Below are positions 8,930 through 18,060 of a DNA stretch of 64,000 bases, in pieces. Position 1 is the stretch's first letter, and each line of letters begins with the position of its first letter. Position numbers and translations under genes: made by a program. Where the stretch lies: contig CAWKCO010000011.1 in assembly GCA_963848175.1 (NCBI GenBank), positions 62,001-126,000 of the forward strand. The letters run 5' to 3'. The notes under the pieces were generated by a model. The model was not told the origin of the DNA. It did not search any database and worked only from the letters and a program-made list of their open reading frames with translations. This DNA is from JAMZMI01 sp963848175. GTDB lineage: Bacteria; Bacteroidota; Bacteroidia; Cytophagales; Cyclobacteriaceae.

Positions 8930-10816
8930 TTATTGATAAAAACGTTCATACCAATTTTGGAAAACAAGCAGCGACCATATTTGGATATGTACGTCTCCAG
9001 GGTCAAGTGAAATCATCTTTTGCTTGATCCTTTTTATTTCTTCCCAATGAAAAATTCCTTGCTCTTCAATCCTAGACTGATTGAAAACCATGCGATCCAG
9101 CTGAGTTCCCAATTCGTTTTGAAACCAACCTAGAAGCGGAACTTCAAAACCTTGTTTAGGTCTAGAATAAAGCTCCTTGGGCAACATGTCTCTAAATGCT
9201 TCGCGCAATACAATTTTTCGTCCCTTTTCTGAAATTTTATATTCTTCAGGCATATCAAATGCTAACCAAACCACCTCTGGATCAAGAAATGGCACTCGTA
9301 CCTCCAGCGCATTGGCCATAGACATACGATCCACCTTGGCAAGCATATCCCCTTCTAGCACTTGCTGGCTATCCGTCAGGAGTACCTCATTAATCGAACC
9401 TGATTTTATTCCCTTCATTTGAGAGGCCTTGAATCCACTCAATACCTCATCATCCTTTCTCCACTCAGGTCTAATCAGATTTTCAATTTTAGTATCCCCT
9501 ACAAAGCTTGCTAAGAACCAATACTTTTCCTGATCAGAAAGCTTCAACAGCTTCGCAAACTTATCAAGCTTCCGTACTGTGTCAGAAAAGCCATTGCTTC
9601 GGGACTTAGGCAATATGTTCCACAGAGGAGCAAGCGTGGAAATCAATCGATTGGCATTGCTAGACTCATGACTCATAAGCCAAGCACTGTGCTTGTTATA
9701 ACCTGAAAAAACCTCATCCGCCCCATCTCCAGATAGTGCTACGGTCACATGCTTCCGAGTAAGTTGACTAAGAATAAAAACTGGAAGTGCAGATGAGTCT
9801 GCAAAAGGTTCGTCTATATAGTCCAATACTGAGCCTACACTAGCCAGAAGGTCGTCATTAGAAAGTGAGAATACATGATGCTCCGTTTTATATTTATCTG
9901 CTACAAGTTGAGCATACGCTGTTTCATCAAAATACTTATTATCCTTAAACCCGACGCTAAATGTTTTCAAATTAGAAATCTCCCCCGCGGCAAGAGCTAC
10001 AATGATCGAAGAGTCAATTCCTCCACTCAAAAAAGCACCAAGTGGCACATCCGCGACCAATCTCTTCCTCACAGATTGTTGAAGTGCTTCTTTCACTTTT
10101 GATTTTGCCTGATCAAATGTGCCTATTGACGGGGTATCCTGAAATGGTATTTGATAATAATTTTCGATTTTCACCTCTCCTTTCGAAACCATCATCATTT
10201 GTCCCGCTCCCAATTTTTTAACATTTTGGAATATCGTACGTGGCGCAGGAATATAGGTCAGCTGAAAATATAGGTGTAAAGATTCTTTGTCTATTTGCTT
10301 TGGTATATTATAAGCCAAAAGTGATTTTAACTCTGAGGCAAATAGCAGTTTATTTTCATCTGATAAAAAGTAAAGGGGCTTAATTCCAAAACGATCTCTC
10401 GCTAGAAATATCGATTTTTCTTCAACATCATATATGGCAAAGGCAAAAAAACCATTCAGCTTTTCTAGGCAAGACTTACCCCATTGAATATATGCTTGTA
10501 GCAGTACTTCAGTATCAGAGTCTGTAATAAACGTCCTCCCTAAACCTCCCAGTTCTGCTCGGATAGCTTTATAGTTATAAATCTCTCCGTTGAACACCAA
10601 ATGATATCTCCCAGTCGCATCCTGCATAGGCTGATTGGCCGCCTCAGACGTATCTATAACAGATAGCCTTCTATGCCCTAATCCTGCAATCTCATCAAAC
10701 CAAGTTTGATGAGCATCTGGCCCACGTTTCTCCAACGCACGAGTGGCAGCCTCCAGATGAATGAGATGCATTCTACCTATTGGGTTAAATGAGAAAATTC
10801 CTGTTATACCGCACAT
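8930..10816 (-). CDS. asnB: Asparagine synthetase, glutamine-hydrolysing
   Basis: The enzyme makes asparagine from aspartate, glutamine and ATP. Its 628 residues include the N-terminal class II glutaminase with catalytic Cys2 (MCGITGIFSF), RRLSVIDTS near 50 and NGEIYN near 76. The synthetase domain has the ATP-pyrophosphatase loop FLSGGIDSSIIVALA near 263 and LSGDGADEVFSGY near 365. Paralogues of this length also act in polysaccharide loci, but no such locus is adjacent apart from manC 3 kb away. It is divergent from the NlpC/P60 gene across 105 bases. Confidence 0.93.
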   Translation of the reverse strand: MCGITGIFSFNPIGRMHLIHLEAATRALEKRGPDAHQTWFDEIAGLGHRRLSVIDTSEAANQPMQDATGRYHLVFNGEIYNYKAIRAELGGLGRTFITDSDTEVLLQAYIQWGKSCLEKLNGFFAFAIYDVEEKSIFLARDRFGIKPLYFLSDENKLLFASELKSLLAYNIPKQIDKESLHLYFQLTYIPAPRTIFQNVKKLGAGQMMMVSKGEVKIENYYQIPFQDTPSIGTFDQAKSKVKEALQQSVRKRLVADVPLGAFLSGGIDSSIIVALAAGEISNLKTFSVGFKDNKYFDETAYAQLVADKYKTEHHVFSLSNDDLLASVGSVLDYIDEPFADSSALPVFILSQLTRKHVTVALSGDGADEVFSGYNKHSAWLMSHESSNANRLISTLAPLWNILPKSRSNGFSDTVRKLDKFAKLLKLSDQEKYWFLASFVGDTKIENLIRPEWRKDDEVLSGFKASQMKGIKSGSINEVLLTDSQQVLEGDMLAKVDRMSMANALEVRVPFLDPEVVWLAFDMPEEYKISEKGRKIVLREAFRDMLPKELYSRPKQGFEVPLLGWFQNELGTQLDRMVFNQSRIEEQGIFHWEEIKRIKQKMISLDPGDVHIQIWSLLVFQNWYERFYQ

Positions 10817-10921
10817 ATTGGTTTAAATTTATGTTGTATTCATTGATTCAAGGAAAGATCGTAGCATTATTGATTAAGATACGATCGTAACCGACTGATA
10901 ATCAATTACAAAAATTACAAT

Positions 10922-11425
10922 ATGGTATTTAAGATTACAACAATCCTATTGAGATTACCACAGTTAAAGGCATATCTACTACTTGTCATACTTTCTCTAT
11001 CTCTAGTCGTTGGGTGGGCACAGAACAAAAGAAAACAAAAGAAAATTGACGCTGTGGTGTCCGAGGCTCGCAAATATATCGGTACACCCTATAGATATGG
11101 TGGAGTAGGTAGTGGTGGCATAGATTGCTCTGGGCTCATTTGCAACAGTCTAAGTGTGATCGATGTAAATATGCCCCGAGTGTCAAAAGATCAATCAAAA
11201 GTAGGCTCTAGCAAAAATTGGAACTCTATTAGGCCTGGGGATTTGGTCTTCTTTAAGTTCAAAGAAAAGGGCAATAAATGGTATCATGCCGGATTGATCA
11301 GCTCAGTAGAAAATGGCCAAATCAAGTTTATTCATTCATCTTCTAGCCGTGGAGTGATTGAATCCGATCTCAATCAGGAATACTATCGCGAGAATGTAAA
11401 AAAATTCAGACGAGTGATTAAGTGA
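10922..11425 (+). CDS. NlpC/P60 family cell-wall hydrolase
   Basis: A predicted gamma-D-glutamyl-diamino-acid endopeptidase acting on peptidoglycan outside the inner membrane. It has a long N-terminal hydrophobic stretch (residues 15-35, signal or anchor). The papain-like domain follows, with catalytic Cys in GGIDCSGLICN near residue 66 and His in WYHAGLISS near 120. Its 167 residues are typical of single-domain spr-like proteins. ATG 10922 is the first start after the divergent intergenic region. Confidence 0.92.
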   Translation: MVFKITTILLRLPQLKAYLLLVILSLSLVVGWAQNKRKQKKIDAVVSEARKYIGTPYRYGGVGSGGIDCSGLICNSLSVIDVNMPRVSKDQSKVGSSKNWNSIRPGDLVFFKFKEKGNKWYHAGLISSVENGQIKFIHSSSSRGVIESDLNQEYYRENVKKFRRVIK

Positions 11426-11463
11426 AATATAGTAATTTTCTCGTCCGTGGCATCTGAATCAGC

Positions 11464-12336
11464 TTAAATAGTCTCTGAGCGTTGCTTATCCAACTTTTTT
11501 TCGAGCGATTCTATTTTTTCCATTATGGATGACAAATGACTGAGCATCTCAATATGCTCATGATGAACAAAGTCCTTAACTCTCTCTTCCTCATGCTTCA
11601 TTTCTGCTCGGTTTATTTCATTCATAGTATTCACCACGATAGCAATAAAGACATTTAAAGTAGTATAGGTTGCAAGAAGGATAAAAGGTATGAAGTACAA
11701 ATACGCATAGGGAATAGCATCCATCATTGGTCTGGCTATGCCAGAAGACCAACTCTCCAAAGTCATTATTTGAAATAACGTAAAGAAGGAGCGCCCCATA
11801 TCCCCAAAATATTCGGGAAAGCTATTTTGGTATAAATCAGTTCCAATTACTGCGAAAATATAAAATATGATTCCAAGCAAAAGGCCAATCCAGCCTATAC
11901 TCGGAATTGACTTAATCAAAGATTCAATAATTAACTTAAGCCTAGGCACATTTTTGATCAATCTAGCTGTACGCAGGATTCTCAAGGTTCTAAGTATATG
12001 CAAGGGACCAGCCGCAGGTACAAGTGCTATGGCAATAATCAAAGCATCAAATACATTCCAGGCATTTAGGAAAAACCTCGCTCGGTAAACCACAATTTTC
12101 AGAGAAATTTCAATCGTGAAGATTACCAATATTACTTTATCAATTTCATGAAGCCATGTCCCCATGAAGGCAATTATCTCAGGAGAAGTCTCCAGCCCGA
12201 TGGTTATTGCATTCAAAATTATTAACGACAGAATACCTCTCTGAAAATACCTGTGCTCAAGAAATTCACGCAAGCCATCAAACTGCCTTAGCCTATGCAA
12301 CAACAAAACGAAAGGATTTTTAATTTGGAAACTCAT
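11464..12336 (-). CDS. Voltage-gated sodium channel (NaChBac/BacNav type)
   Basis: A one-domain, six-helix ion-transport protein that would act as a tetramer. S4 shows Arg at every third position (RTLRILRTARLIK, near residue 120). The pore loop carries TLESWSSG near residue 192, the BacNav Na+ selectivity filter with its Glu. The C-terminus is a charged coiled coil of about 60 residues (EEERVKDF to KKLDKQ), typical of the tetramerising tail. I chose ATG 12336 (MSFQIKNPF) over an upstream TTG at 12354. It lies 88 bases downstream of the last chemosensory phosphatase gene on the same strand and may be the final gene of that operon. In alkaliphilic Bacillus such channels influence motility and chemotaxis. 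Confidence 0.93.
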   Translation of the reverse strand: MSFQIKNPFVLLLHRLRQFDGLREFLEHRYFQRGILSLIILNAITIGLETSPEIIAFMGTWLHEIDKVILVIFTIEISLKIVVYRARFFLNAWNVFDALIIAIALVPAAGPLHILRTLRILRTARLIKNVPRLKLIIESLIKSIPSIGWIGLLLGIIFYIFAVIGTDLYQNSFPEYFGDMGRSFFTLFQIMTLESWSSGIARPMMDAIPYAYLYFIPFILLATYTTLNVFIAIVVNTMNEINRAEMKHEEERVKDFVHHEHIEMLSHLSSIMEKIESLEKKLDKQRSETI

Positions 12337-12424
12337 ATTGCGTCTGTAAAGCAATGATAAAAAAGGATATGGACATTAGATGTGTTTTCAACTTCTTTGT
12401 ACATCCTTTTGTTCTAGCAAGGCT

Positions 12425-13210
12425 TTAATCCAGTGAGAAACCTACAATAAGTATATCATCATTTTGTGGGTGTGCCCCAGGCCATTCTTTTAAAAAAGAC
12501 TGTATTTTCTTCTTTTGCTCTACAAGACTCAATTCGTTTATGGAAAACAAAAAATCATAGAGACGAGAGGTGCCTAACTTTCTATATTCAGTGCCCCCCA
12601 TCATATCCACCACTCCGTCTGTATGGATAAAAACCTTGGTCTTTTTCCTCAATGTAACCGTGGTTGAATGAAAATCGTGTTTGGCCTCAAAGTGCTCACC
12701 TATATGTAGGCAATCACCTTTTACTATCTCTACACCATCAGCAGATACAACCACCATATCCATTCTGGCGCCTGCAAACTCGACAATACGCTGGTTTATA
12801 TCAATGCGCAGTATGCCAAGATCGGCCCCAGTATTAAGCTTTATTTTTTCCTTATCACTGAATTTACTTTTGATTTCCCTGTGAATAAATTGGATAACGG
12901 AAGCAGGATATTGTATGCTGTTTTGAATGATTAACTTGCTCAGTGCATTGGAATAAATGCGAGTCATCATACTGGCCAAGTGGCCTTGTCCCACACAATC
13001 ATAAACAGCTAGAAATAGATCATTATTTTCCGAATGTGACCAATAGCCATCACCACCGACTGATCCAGCTGGTTTATTAATAACAATTACATCTGGCAAG
13101 TTCCTTTTGAGTTCAGCTTCTTCAGGAAGTAATGCGTAGTAATTCTTACGAGTTTGATCTTCAATCCGATCAAAATCAAAAGGCCAGAAATTTGTTTCTA
13201 AGTTTGACAA
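12425..13210 (-). CDS. PP2C-type serine/threonine phosphatase (SpoIIE domain), copy 1
   Basis: This 261-residue stand-alone SpoIIE/PP2C phosphatase has the metal-binding motifs SVGGDGYW near residue 50, VYDCVGQGHLASMM near 68, HTDGVVDMMGG near 195 and QNDDILIVGF near the end. No receiver, PAS or membrane segment is present. It is clearly a paralogue of the next gene upstream (VGGDG, GHLASMMTRIY and DDVLIVGF are shared), so a tandem duplication is likely. Such enzymes usually dephosphorylate anti-anti-sigma (STAS) proteins; none lies in the window, so its substrate is unknown. Confidence 0.9.
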   Translation of the reverse strand: MSNLETNFWPFDFDRIEDQTRKNYYALLPEEAELKRNLPDVIVINKPAGSVGGDGYWSHSENNDLFLAVYDCVGQGHLASMMTRIYSNALSKLIIQNSIQYPASVIQFIHREIKSKFSDKEKIKLNTGADLGILRIDINQRIVEFAGARMDMVVVSADGVEIVKGDCLHIGEHFEAKHDFHSTTVTLRKKTKVFIHTDGVVDMMGGTEYRKLGTSRLYDFLFSINELSLVEQKKKIQSFLKEWPGAHPQNDDILIVGFSLD

Positions 13211-13277
13211 GTGTGGTCAAATAAATTAGGTTGATCCGGAATTTAGTTAAAACTTCCCAAAACCTAAAAATCAATTA

Positions 13278-14096
13278 TTAGACTGAGAATCCAACAATCA
13301 ATACATCATCTAAAGGGCTAAAATATTTACCCCATTCTGCCAAGTGGGCTTCAATTTCCTTTTTTTGCTCCATCATGGGTTTTCCAAAATTGGCTTCCAA
13401 AAGAGTTTTCACTCCAACTTTTCCTAGTTTTTTACCTGCCTCTCCGCCCAACAAATCCTTAAATCCATCACTTGAGAGGTAAAAGTTGTAAATGCCCTTA
13501 TCTACCAAATCCAGACGTACAGTTTTATAATTATGCTCATAATCAAACAGATCCCCAATTTGCATTCGATCTGCTTTAATAAGCTCCATTTCTCCATCCT
13601 TAACTTGGAACAAATCCATCTTTGCTCCAGCGAACTCCATGTATCGTTCAGCCATACCAATCTTAACGATACCGACATCTGCGCCCGAACCAACCTGTAG
13701 ATTTTCTTTACCTTCAAATTTGGTCTTTACTTCCGCATGGATTTGCATCAGAATCTCACCTGGTTCTTCCACTTTATCTTGGCTTACGACTTTATCTAGA
13801 GCACGTGTATAAATACGCGTCATCATGCTCGCCAAATGCCCATGCCCCATGCAATCGAATACAACAACGATCAAACTATCCATTGTTTGATGTACCCAAA
13901 ACCCATCTCCACCTACGCTCCCACTCATAGGATTGTTGATAATGAATGCATCAAGCATACTTATGATCAACTCCTCTGGAAATAAAGAGAAATAGTTCTT
14001 CTTCGCACTATCACCAATATTGTTCATGGCATCAGCCACTGTAGGGTGAAAATTCGATGACTTTTGACTTTCTCTATCTTTAGAGGGTGTACTCAT
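13278..14096 (-). CDS. PP2C-type serine/threonine phosphatase (SpoIIE domain), copy 2
   Basis: The 272-residue paralogue of the neighbouring phosphatase. Acidic metal ligands sit in SVGGDGFW near residue 64, VVFDCMGHGHLASMM near 82, LSSDGFKDLLGG near 205 and LDDVLIVGF at the C-terminus. A Ser-rich 30-residue N-terminal extension (STPSKDRESQKSS) is not shared with copy 1. It follows cheX by 23 bases on the same strand, placing it in the chemosensory transcription unit. It could give that pathway a Ser/Thr output, which is inference. Confidence 0.9.
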   Translation of the reverse strand: MSTPSKDRESQKSSNFHPTVADAMNNIGDSAKKNYFSLFPEELIISMLDAFIINNPMSGSVGGDGFWVHQTMDSLIVVVFDCMGHGHLASMMTRIYTRALDKVVSQDKVEEPGEILMQIHAEVKTKFEGKENLQVGSGADVGIVKIGMAERYMEFAGAKMDLFQVKDGEMELIKADRMQIGDLFDYEHNYKTVRLDLVDKGIYNFYLSSDGFKDLLGGEAGKKLGKVGVKTLLEANFGKPMMEQKKEIEAHLAEWGKYFSPLDDVLIVGFSV

Positions 14097-14119
14097 ACAA
14101 TATCTTTATTTTTAATCTA

Positions 14120-14587
14120 CTATTGTAGACCGATTACGACATAAGCTTCATGCTTTTTCCAATGAATCGGAATAACATATATGGAAACATCCGTAGGTAA
14201 TTTAAGCTGTTCGGGCATGCCTTCAAAAACGATCGGCACTGAAATCATAAAATTGGTACCCAAATTCGCTCTAACATTACCTGCAACAACATTTGATATT
14301 TCACCAGCCATATCCAATATATCTTCCTCTGAGGGCTCATCTATACCAATAAAGATATTAATGAGATCCTCAAACATTTTGCGATCGGCAGAAATATAAA
14401 CAAACCCTTTTCGACTTCCAGATATTCCTATCATACCTGTGAAATCCTTTAGAACCAACCCCTTAGATTCCTTGATGTAAGGAATGTTGATCTCAGAATC
14501 AACCTCTGTCAAATGTTTAAAATAATTACTGACAGAATTGATAAAAAGATTGCATGTCTCTTCAAATTCCTCCTTACTGGTTTTCAT
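14120..14587 (-). CDS. cheX: CheX-like chemotaxis phosphatase
   Basis: The 155-residue protein matches the CheX/CheC phosphatase fold. The motif DMAGEISNVVAGNVRANLG near residue 92 contains the conserved Glu...Asn pair that attacks CheY-P in CheX. It would dephosphorylate one of the two CheY-like proteins encoded next to it. Its start overlaps the upstream response regulator gene by 14 bases, which suggests translational coupling. Confidence 0.85.
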   Translation of the reverse strand: MKTSKEEFEETCNLFINSVSNYFKHLTEVDSEINIPYIKESKGLVLKDFTGMIGISGSRKGFVYISADRKMFEDLINIFIGIDEPSEEDILDMAGEISNVVAGNVRANLGTNFMISVPIVFEGMPEQLKLPTDVSIYVIPIHWKKHEAYVVIGLQ

Positions 14588-14972
14588 TTCTCTTCAGTAG
14601 TTTATTGAAGGCTTTTGTCAAATCATCGGCATTCACAGGTTTATACAAAAAGCCTCGCGCACCTTTATCTAAGGCAATAAGACCAGTGAGCTTATCAGAC
14701 AATGCTGTGATAATCATCACCTTTGCATCTGGATGTATTTTCATAATACGTTCCAAACAAGCAATACCATCCATCTCTGGCATAGTTATATCTAAGGTTA
14801 TTATATCTGGCATTTCCTTCTTCACAATTTCCAACGCATCGTTACCATTAGAGGCCATACCTACAACCACTAGATCATAGTCCACCAATTTCTTTTCAAT
14901 AGTACGACGCATCACTGATGAATCGTCTACTATCAATAATTTTAATTTCTCATTAGGTTCTGATCCGTTCAT
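14574..14972 (-). CDS. CheY-like response regulator, single receiver domain
   Basis: The 132-residue receiver has the acidic pair LLIVDDSSVM (residues 11-20), phospho-acceptor Asp in IITLDITMPEMDG near 59, Thr/Ser in MIITALSD near 85 and the switch Lys in GFLYKPV near 108. No output domain is present, so it signals by protein contact. It overlaps the kinase gene upstream by 4 bases (ATGA) and cheX downstream by 14, so kinase, regulator and phosphatase form a coupled block. Confidence 0.92.
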   Translation of the reverse strand: MNGSEPNEKLKLLIVDDSSVMRRTIEKKLVDYDLVVVGMASNGNDALEIVKKEMPDIITLDITMPEMDGIACLERIMKIHPDAKVMIITALSDKLTGLIALDKGARGFLYKPVNADDLTKAFNKLLKRNENQ

Positions 14973-17614
14973 GCTGTCAAATCCTCTTCTACAGTTTCGC
15001 TTTCTTTATACGGTAATTTTATAATCATTTCGAAAAATCTTCCCTCTTCGAAATTCACTTCGAAAGTTCCATTAAGTTCTTCTATAAGATTTTTCACTAA
15101 ACTTAAACCTTGTCCTCTTCCTGAATAATGATCCGCTTTATCAGTGACAGAAAAGCCCTGTTTAAATATAACCGAAACAATGTCCTTTTCCTTGAGTTTG
15201 GCGGCATCAGATTCAGACAAAATATTTCTTAATACCGCCTTTTCCTTAACTTCCTTCAAACTCATCCCTTTTCCATCATCCCGATATTTGGCAATAATTT
15301 CCTTGTCATCATTTTGATCCAGTTCCAACTCAATATTACCTCTGAGCATTTTACCTAATTCCATTCTAACATTCGGTGATTCTATTCCATGAGAAATGGA
15401 ATTTTTAATCAACTGAATCATTACATCCTTAAATGAATTGATATAGACCTCTGGAATAATTACATCATGGTCGTTTCTAAATTTAAAATCAACTTCCTTC
15501 CCTAAGTCGGCACTGATAGTCTCCACTCCTTTCTCTAGCGAATCAATCACCATTATATTCGAAACGGCTTGACCTTCAGGAGGTAGTTTTCTATAAATAC
15601 TCGCCACTTTTTTCAACATGTCCGCCATGTCTGTAAGCATTCTGTCTGATTCGTCCATTTCATACAAAACAGTCAAGAAATCCTTGGCAGAAGATTTACG
15701 ACCTTTCAACTTAGTTATGGACTCTTCTATTTCATGGAATTTCACTCCCATCAATTTCAGTCCTATAATAACAGCATTTCCTTTTAAGTTGTGAATAGTC
15801 TCAAAAGTGAAATCCAAGAGTTTAGTGTAATCATCCCCTTGATGATGTTCGTAGCGTTCCGAAATACTTCTTAATGTCTTTTTAGAATTATGAATAAACC
15901 CTCTCAATACTGGTGGGTCTATTTTCAGGATACTTAGTACTTGTTCAGACTCTTCTTTCTTCTTTCTTTCTGCCTCATCCAAGTGCTGCTGAAGCAAGAT
16001 GGATTCCGTCTCGTCAGAAACAGTTACCATTATATGTTGAATTCTTCCGTTTCTTAAAATTCTAGTAAACTTAATTCTGACAAACTTGGTGACCACTACT
16101 CCATTATTCTCAGTATAAATCTTTACTTGCTCTACAGGGTTAAGCTGATTCACAACATCCTCATCCATATCCTCATTGAAAAGATGACGCATAAACATTT
16201 CGAGCGCTTCAAGTTCTCTTGGAATGATCAAAGGACGCATAAAGCTGGCAAAATTTTCACCTGCAATACGCTGATTATCAAAAATATACTCCATCGCTTT
16301 GGAGTGAAACTTGCTGATTTTGAAGTTTTTATCCAATAAAAATATCCCTTGCTGAATATTTTCAAAAACCACCTTCGAAACTTGATAGATATTCCTATAT
16401 AAAAATTTGGCTCTATCTCTCTGCTTTTCTAATTCCTGACGATTGATTTTAATCTCTTGAACCATGACATTAAACGTCTTGGCATATTGACCCAATTCAT
16501 CCTTTGTATCGATATCGACCGTTTTGGACAAATCTCCCTTAATAATGCGTCGGGTAAAGGCTTCTAAGATTTGAACGTTATCCAATAAATTAGCAACGAT
16601 CTTTGACATTAAGAAAAATGCCACTCCTCCAATAAGTAAATCCAGGATAATTAACCCCCACAATTCTCGCCCTGCTGATGTTGCCAATTTTGAAGTTTGA
16701 ACATCTAGCTCTTTAGACATATAGTCTTCTACAGCCTTCAGTAAATTGATTTTATTCGTGGATGCTTGATACCATCTACTAGGGTCTTCATTTAGCTCTT
16801 CATTTTCAAAAAGAACTTCTCGCATTCTGGCCACATCATCAACATCAGGCCCCTGAACAGTATTTTCGTAAAAATCACTAGTCTTATCATCCGAAATGAT
16901 CAAAAAAGCATCAAGATAGGCCTCTTGCTGAGCCACCAACTCTGAAAACTCATGATATAAGTCAAATCCAATATGATTATGTGAAAAGGCTTTTGTTCCA
17001 ATGGCTCTCTCAATACTGGCTCGCTCTTTTGATTTCAAGAAATAAATCATCGCATGCACTTGCTGCGTTATTTGCTTATCTCTCGTTTCATTGATTAATC
17101 TGTTGACAGTATTTAGTGCTACTTCATTAATATCAGAAAAATATTTAATACACTGATGAGGTGTAACCAACATAGCGTCAACCTGAGCCCTAAGGGTTGG
17201 TAGACGATCTAAAAATGACCTCAGGTTTTTAATATCTTGCTCATGCAAATCTGTCAATGTAGATAAGCTCCGCTTCTCAAGCTCCTCATAAAATAGCTGT
17301 AAAGTGCTATCAGTCCTTGCTCTTTGTTTCTTCAATTGGTCTTCAAATTCCAGCCCGTTATTCGAAATATAGCCTGACGAAATACTCCGCTCCTTTTGAA
17401 TTTCATGAACCAAATGATTGACTTCAACCCCAACAATAATGGCTTTGTTCAGTCTATTGGAATCCTGATAATCCAAGAATTTATGCCGAATTTGAAGAAT
17501 ATCGAAGCATACGATAATAATAATCAGCGGTACAATTACGACCGCAAACTTCTTTCGTATGGATAAGTTGTATAGTTTATTCATTCTTTGATAAAGACTC
17601 TTTGAGAGATTCAA
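14969..17614 (-). CDS. Membrane NIT-HAMP-PAS-HPt CheA-like histidine kinase
   Basis: The 881-residue protein has an unusual architecture. A signal-anchor helix (near 24-42) precedes a periplasmic NIT-type sensor (HEIQKERSISSGYI near 72; this fold binds nitrate/nitrite in known cases). A second helix (WGLIILDLLIGGVAFFLM near 318) leads to HAMP (DLSKTVDIDTKDELGQYAKT) and a PAS-like region (IFLLDKNFKISKFH near 430). Next come an HPt-like helix bundle with HNLKGNA near 640 and a CheA-type ATPase (LIKNSISHGIESP near 760, DDGKGMS, GRGQGLSLVKNLIEELNG). There is no CheW-binding P5 or dimerising P3 domain, so it is probably receptor and kinase in one chain. Start ATG 17614 follows the CheY gene by 14 bases. 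Confidence 0.85.
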   Translation of the reverse strand: MNLSKSLYQRMNKLYNLSIRKKFAVVIVPLIIIIVCFDILQIRHKFLDYQDSNRLNKAIIVGVEVNHLVHEIQKERSISSGYISNNGLEFEDQLKKQRARTDSTLQLFYEELEKRSLSTLTDLHEQDIKNLRSFLDRLPTLRAQVDAMLVTPHQCIKYFSDINEVALNTVNRLINETRDKQITQQVHAMIYFLKSKERASIERAIGTKAFSHNHIGFDLYHEFSELVAQQEAYLDAFLIISDDKTSDFYENTVQGPDVDDVARMREVLFENEELNEDPSRWYQASTNKINLLKAVEDYMSKELDVQTSKLATSAGRELWGLIILDLLIGGVAFFLMSKIVANLLDNVQILEAFTRRIIKGDLSKTVDIDTKDELGQYAKTFNVMVQEIKINRQELEKQRDRAKFLYRNIYQVSKVVFENIQQGIFLLDKNFKISKFHSKAMEYIFDNQRIAGENFASFMRPLIIPRELEALEMFMRHLFNEDMDEDVVNQLNPVEQVKIYTENNGVVVTKFVRIKFTRILRNGRIQHIMVTVSDETESILLQQHLDEAERKKKEESEQVLSILKIDPPVLRGFIHNSKKTLRSISERYEHHQGDDYTKLLDFTFETIHNLKGNAVIIGLKLMGVKFHEIEESITKLKGRKSSAKDFLTVLYEMDESDRMLTDMADMLKKVASIYRKLPPEGQAVSNIMVIDSLEKGVETISADLGKEVDFKFRNDHDVIIPEVYINSFKDVMIQLIKNSISHGIESPNVRMELGKMLRGNIELELDQNDDKEIIAKYRDDGKGMSLKEVKEKAVLRNILSESDAAKLKEKDIVSVIFKQGFSVTDKADHYSGRGQGLSLVKNLIEELNGTFEVNFEEGRFFEMIIKLPYKESETVEEDLTA

Positions 17615-17628
17615 GATAGCGCTGTGTA

Positions 17629-17988
17629 TTACACAACGCTATTCACTACTTCCATTAGACTTTCTGCAGTAAAAGGTTTCACGATATAGGCTTCAGCGCC
17701 TAGCTCCTTCCCTTTGTTAATTACTGTTTGCTGCCCTACCGCGCTAATCATAACAACCTTAGCGGTCAATCCTGCATCTTTCAAAACTTTCAAAATTTCA
17801 AACCCCATCATATCAGGCAGAATATTGTCCAGTGTGATCAAATCAGGTTTCAACTCCATCGCCAAATCAATGGCACTCTCTCCATTTTGAGCTTCACCAA
17901 CTACTTCAAATCCTTGCTCTACAAGTGAGGTCTTTATTAAAGATCTCATATAAATTGAGTCATCTACAATTAATACTGTTTTGCCCAT
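17629..17988 (-). CDS. cheY: CheY-like response regulator
   Basis: The 119-residue stand-alone receiver has LIVDDSIYMRSLI at residues 6-18, phospho-acceptor Asp in ITLDNILPDMMG near 54, Ser in VVMISAVGQQ near 83 and Lys in AYIVKPFTAESL near 104. This is the chemotaxis-type layout. It lies between cheC and the NIT/HPt kinase, so either CheA or that kinase could phosphorylate it. Confidence 0.93.
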   Translation of the reverse strand: MGKTVLIVDDSIYMRSLIKTSLVEQGFEVVGEAQNGESAIDLAMELKPDLITLDNILPDMMGFEILKVLKDAGLTAKVVMISAVGQQTVINKGKELGAEAYIVKPFTAESLMEVVNSVV

Positions 17989-18060
17989 CGTTTTTAAATT
18001 TTCTTTACTCGTTTAATCAATTTTGAATCGCCTTAAAGGCTAACCTTTTTCTCTTAACTT

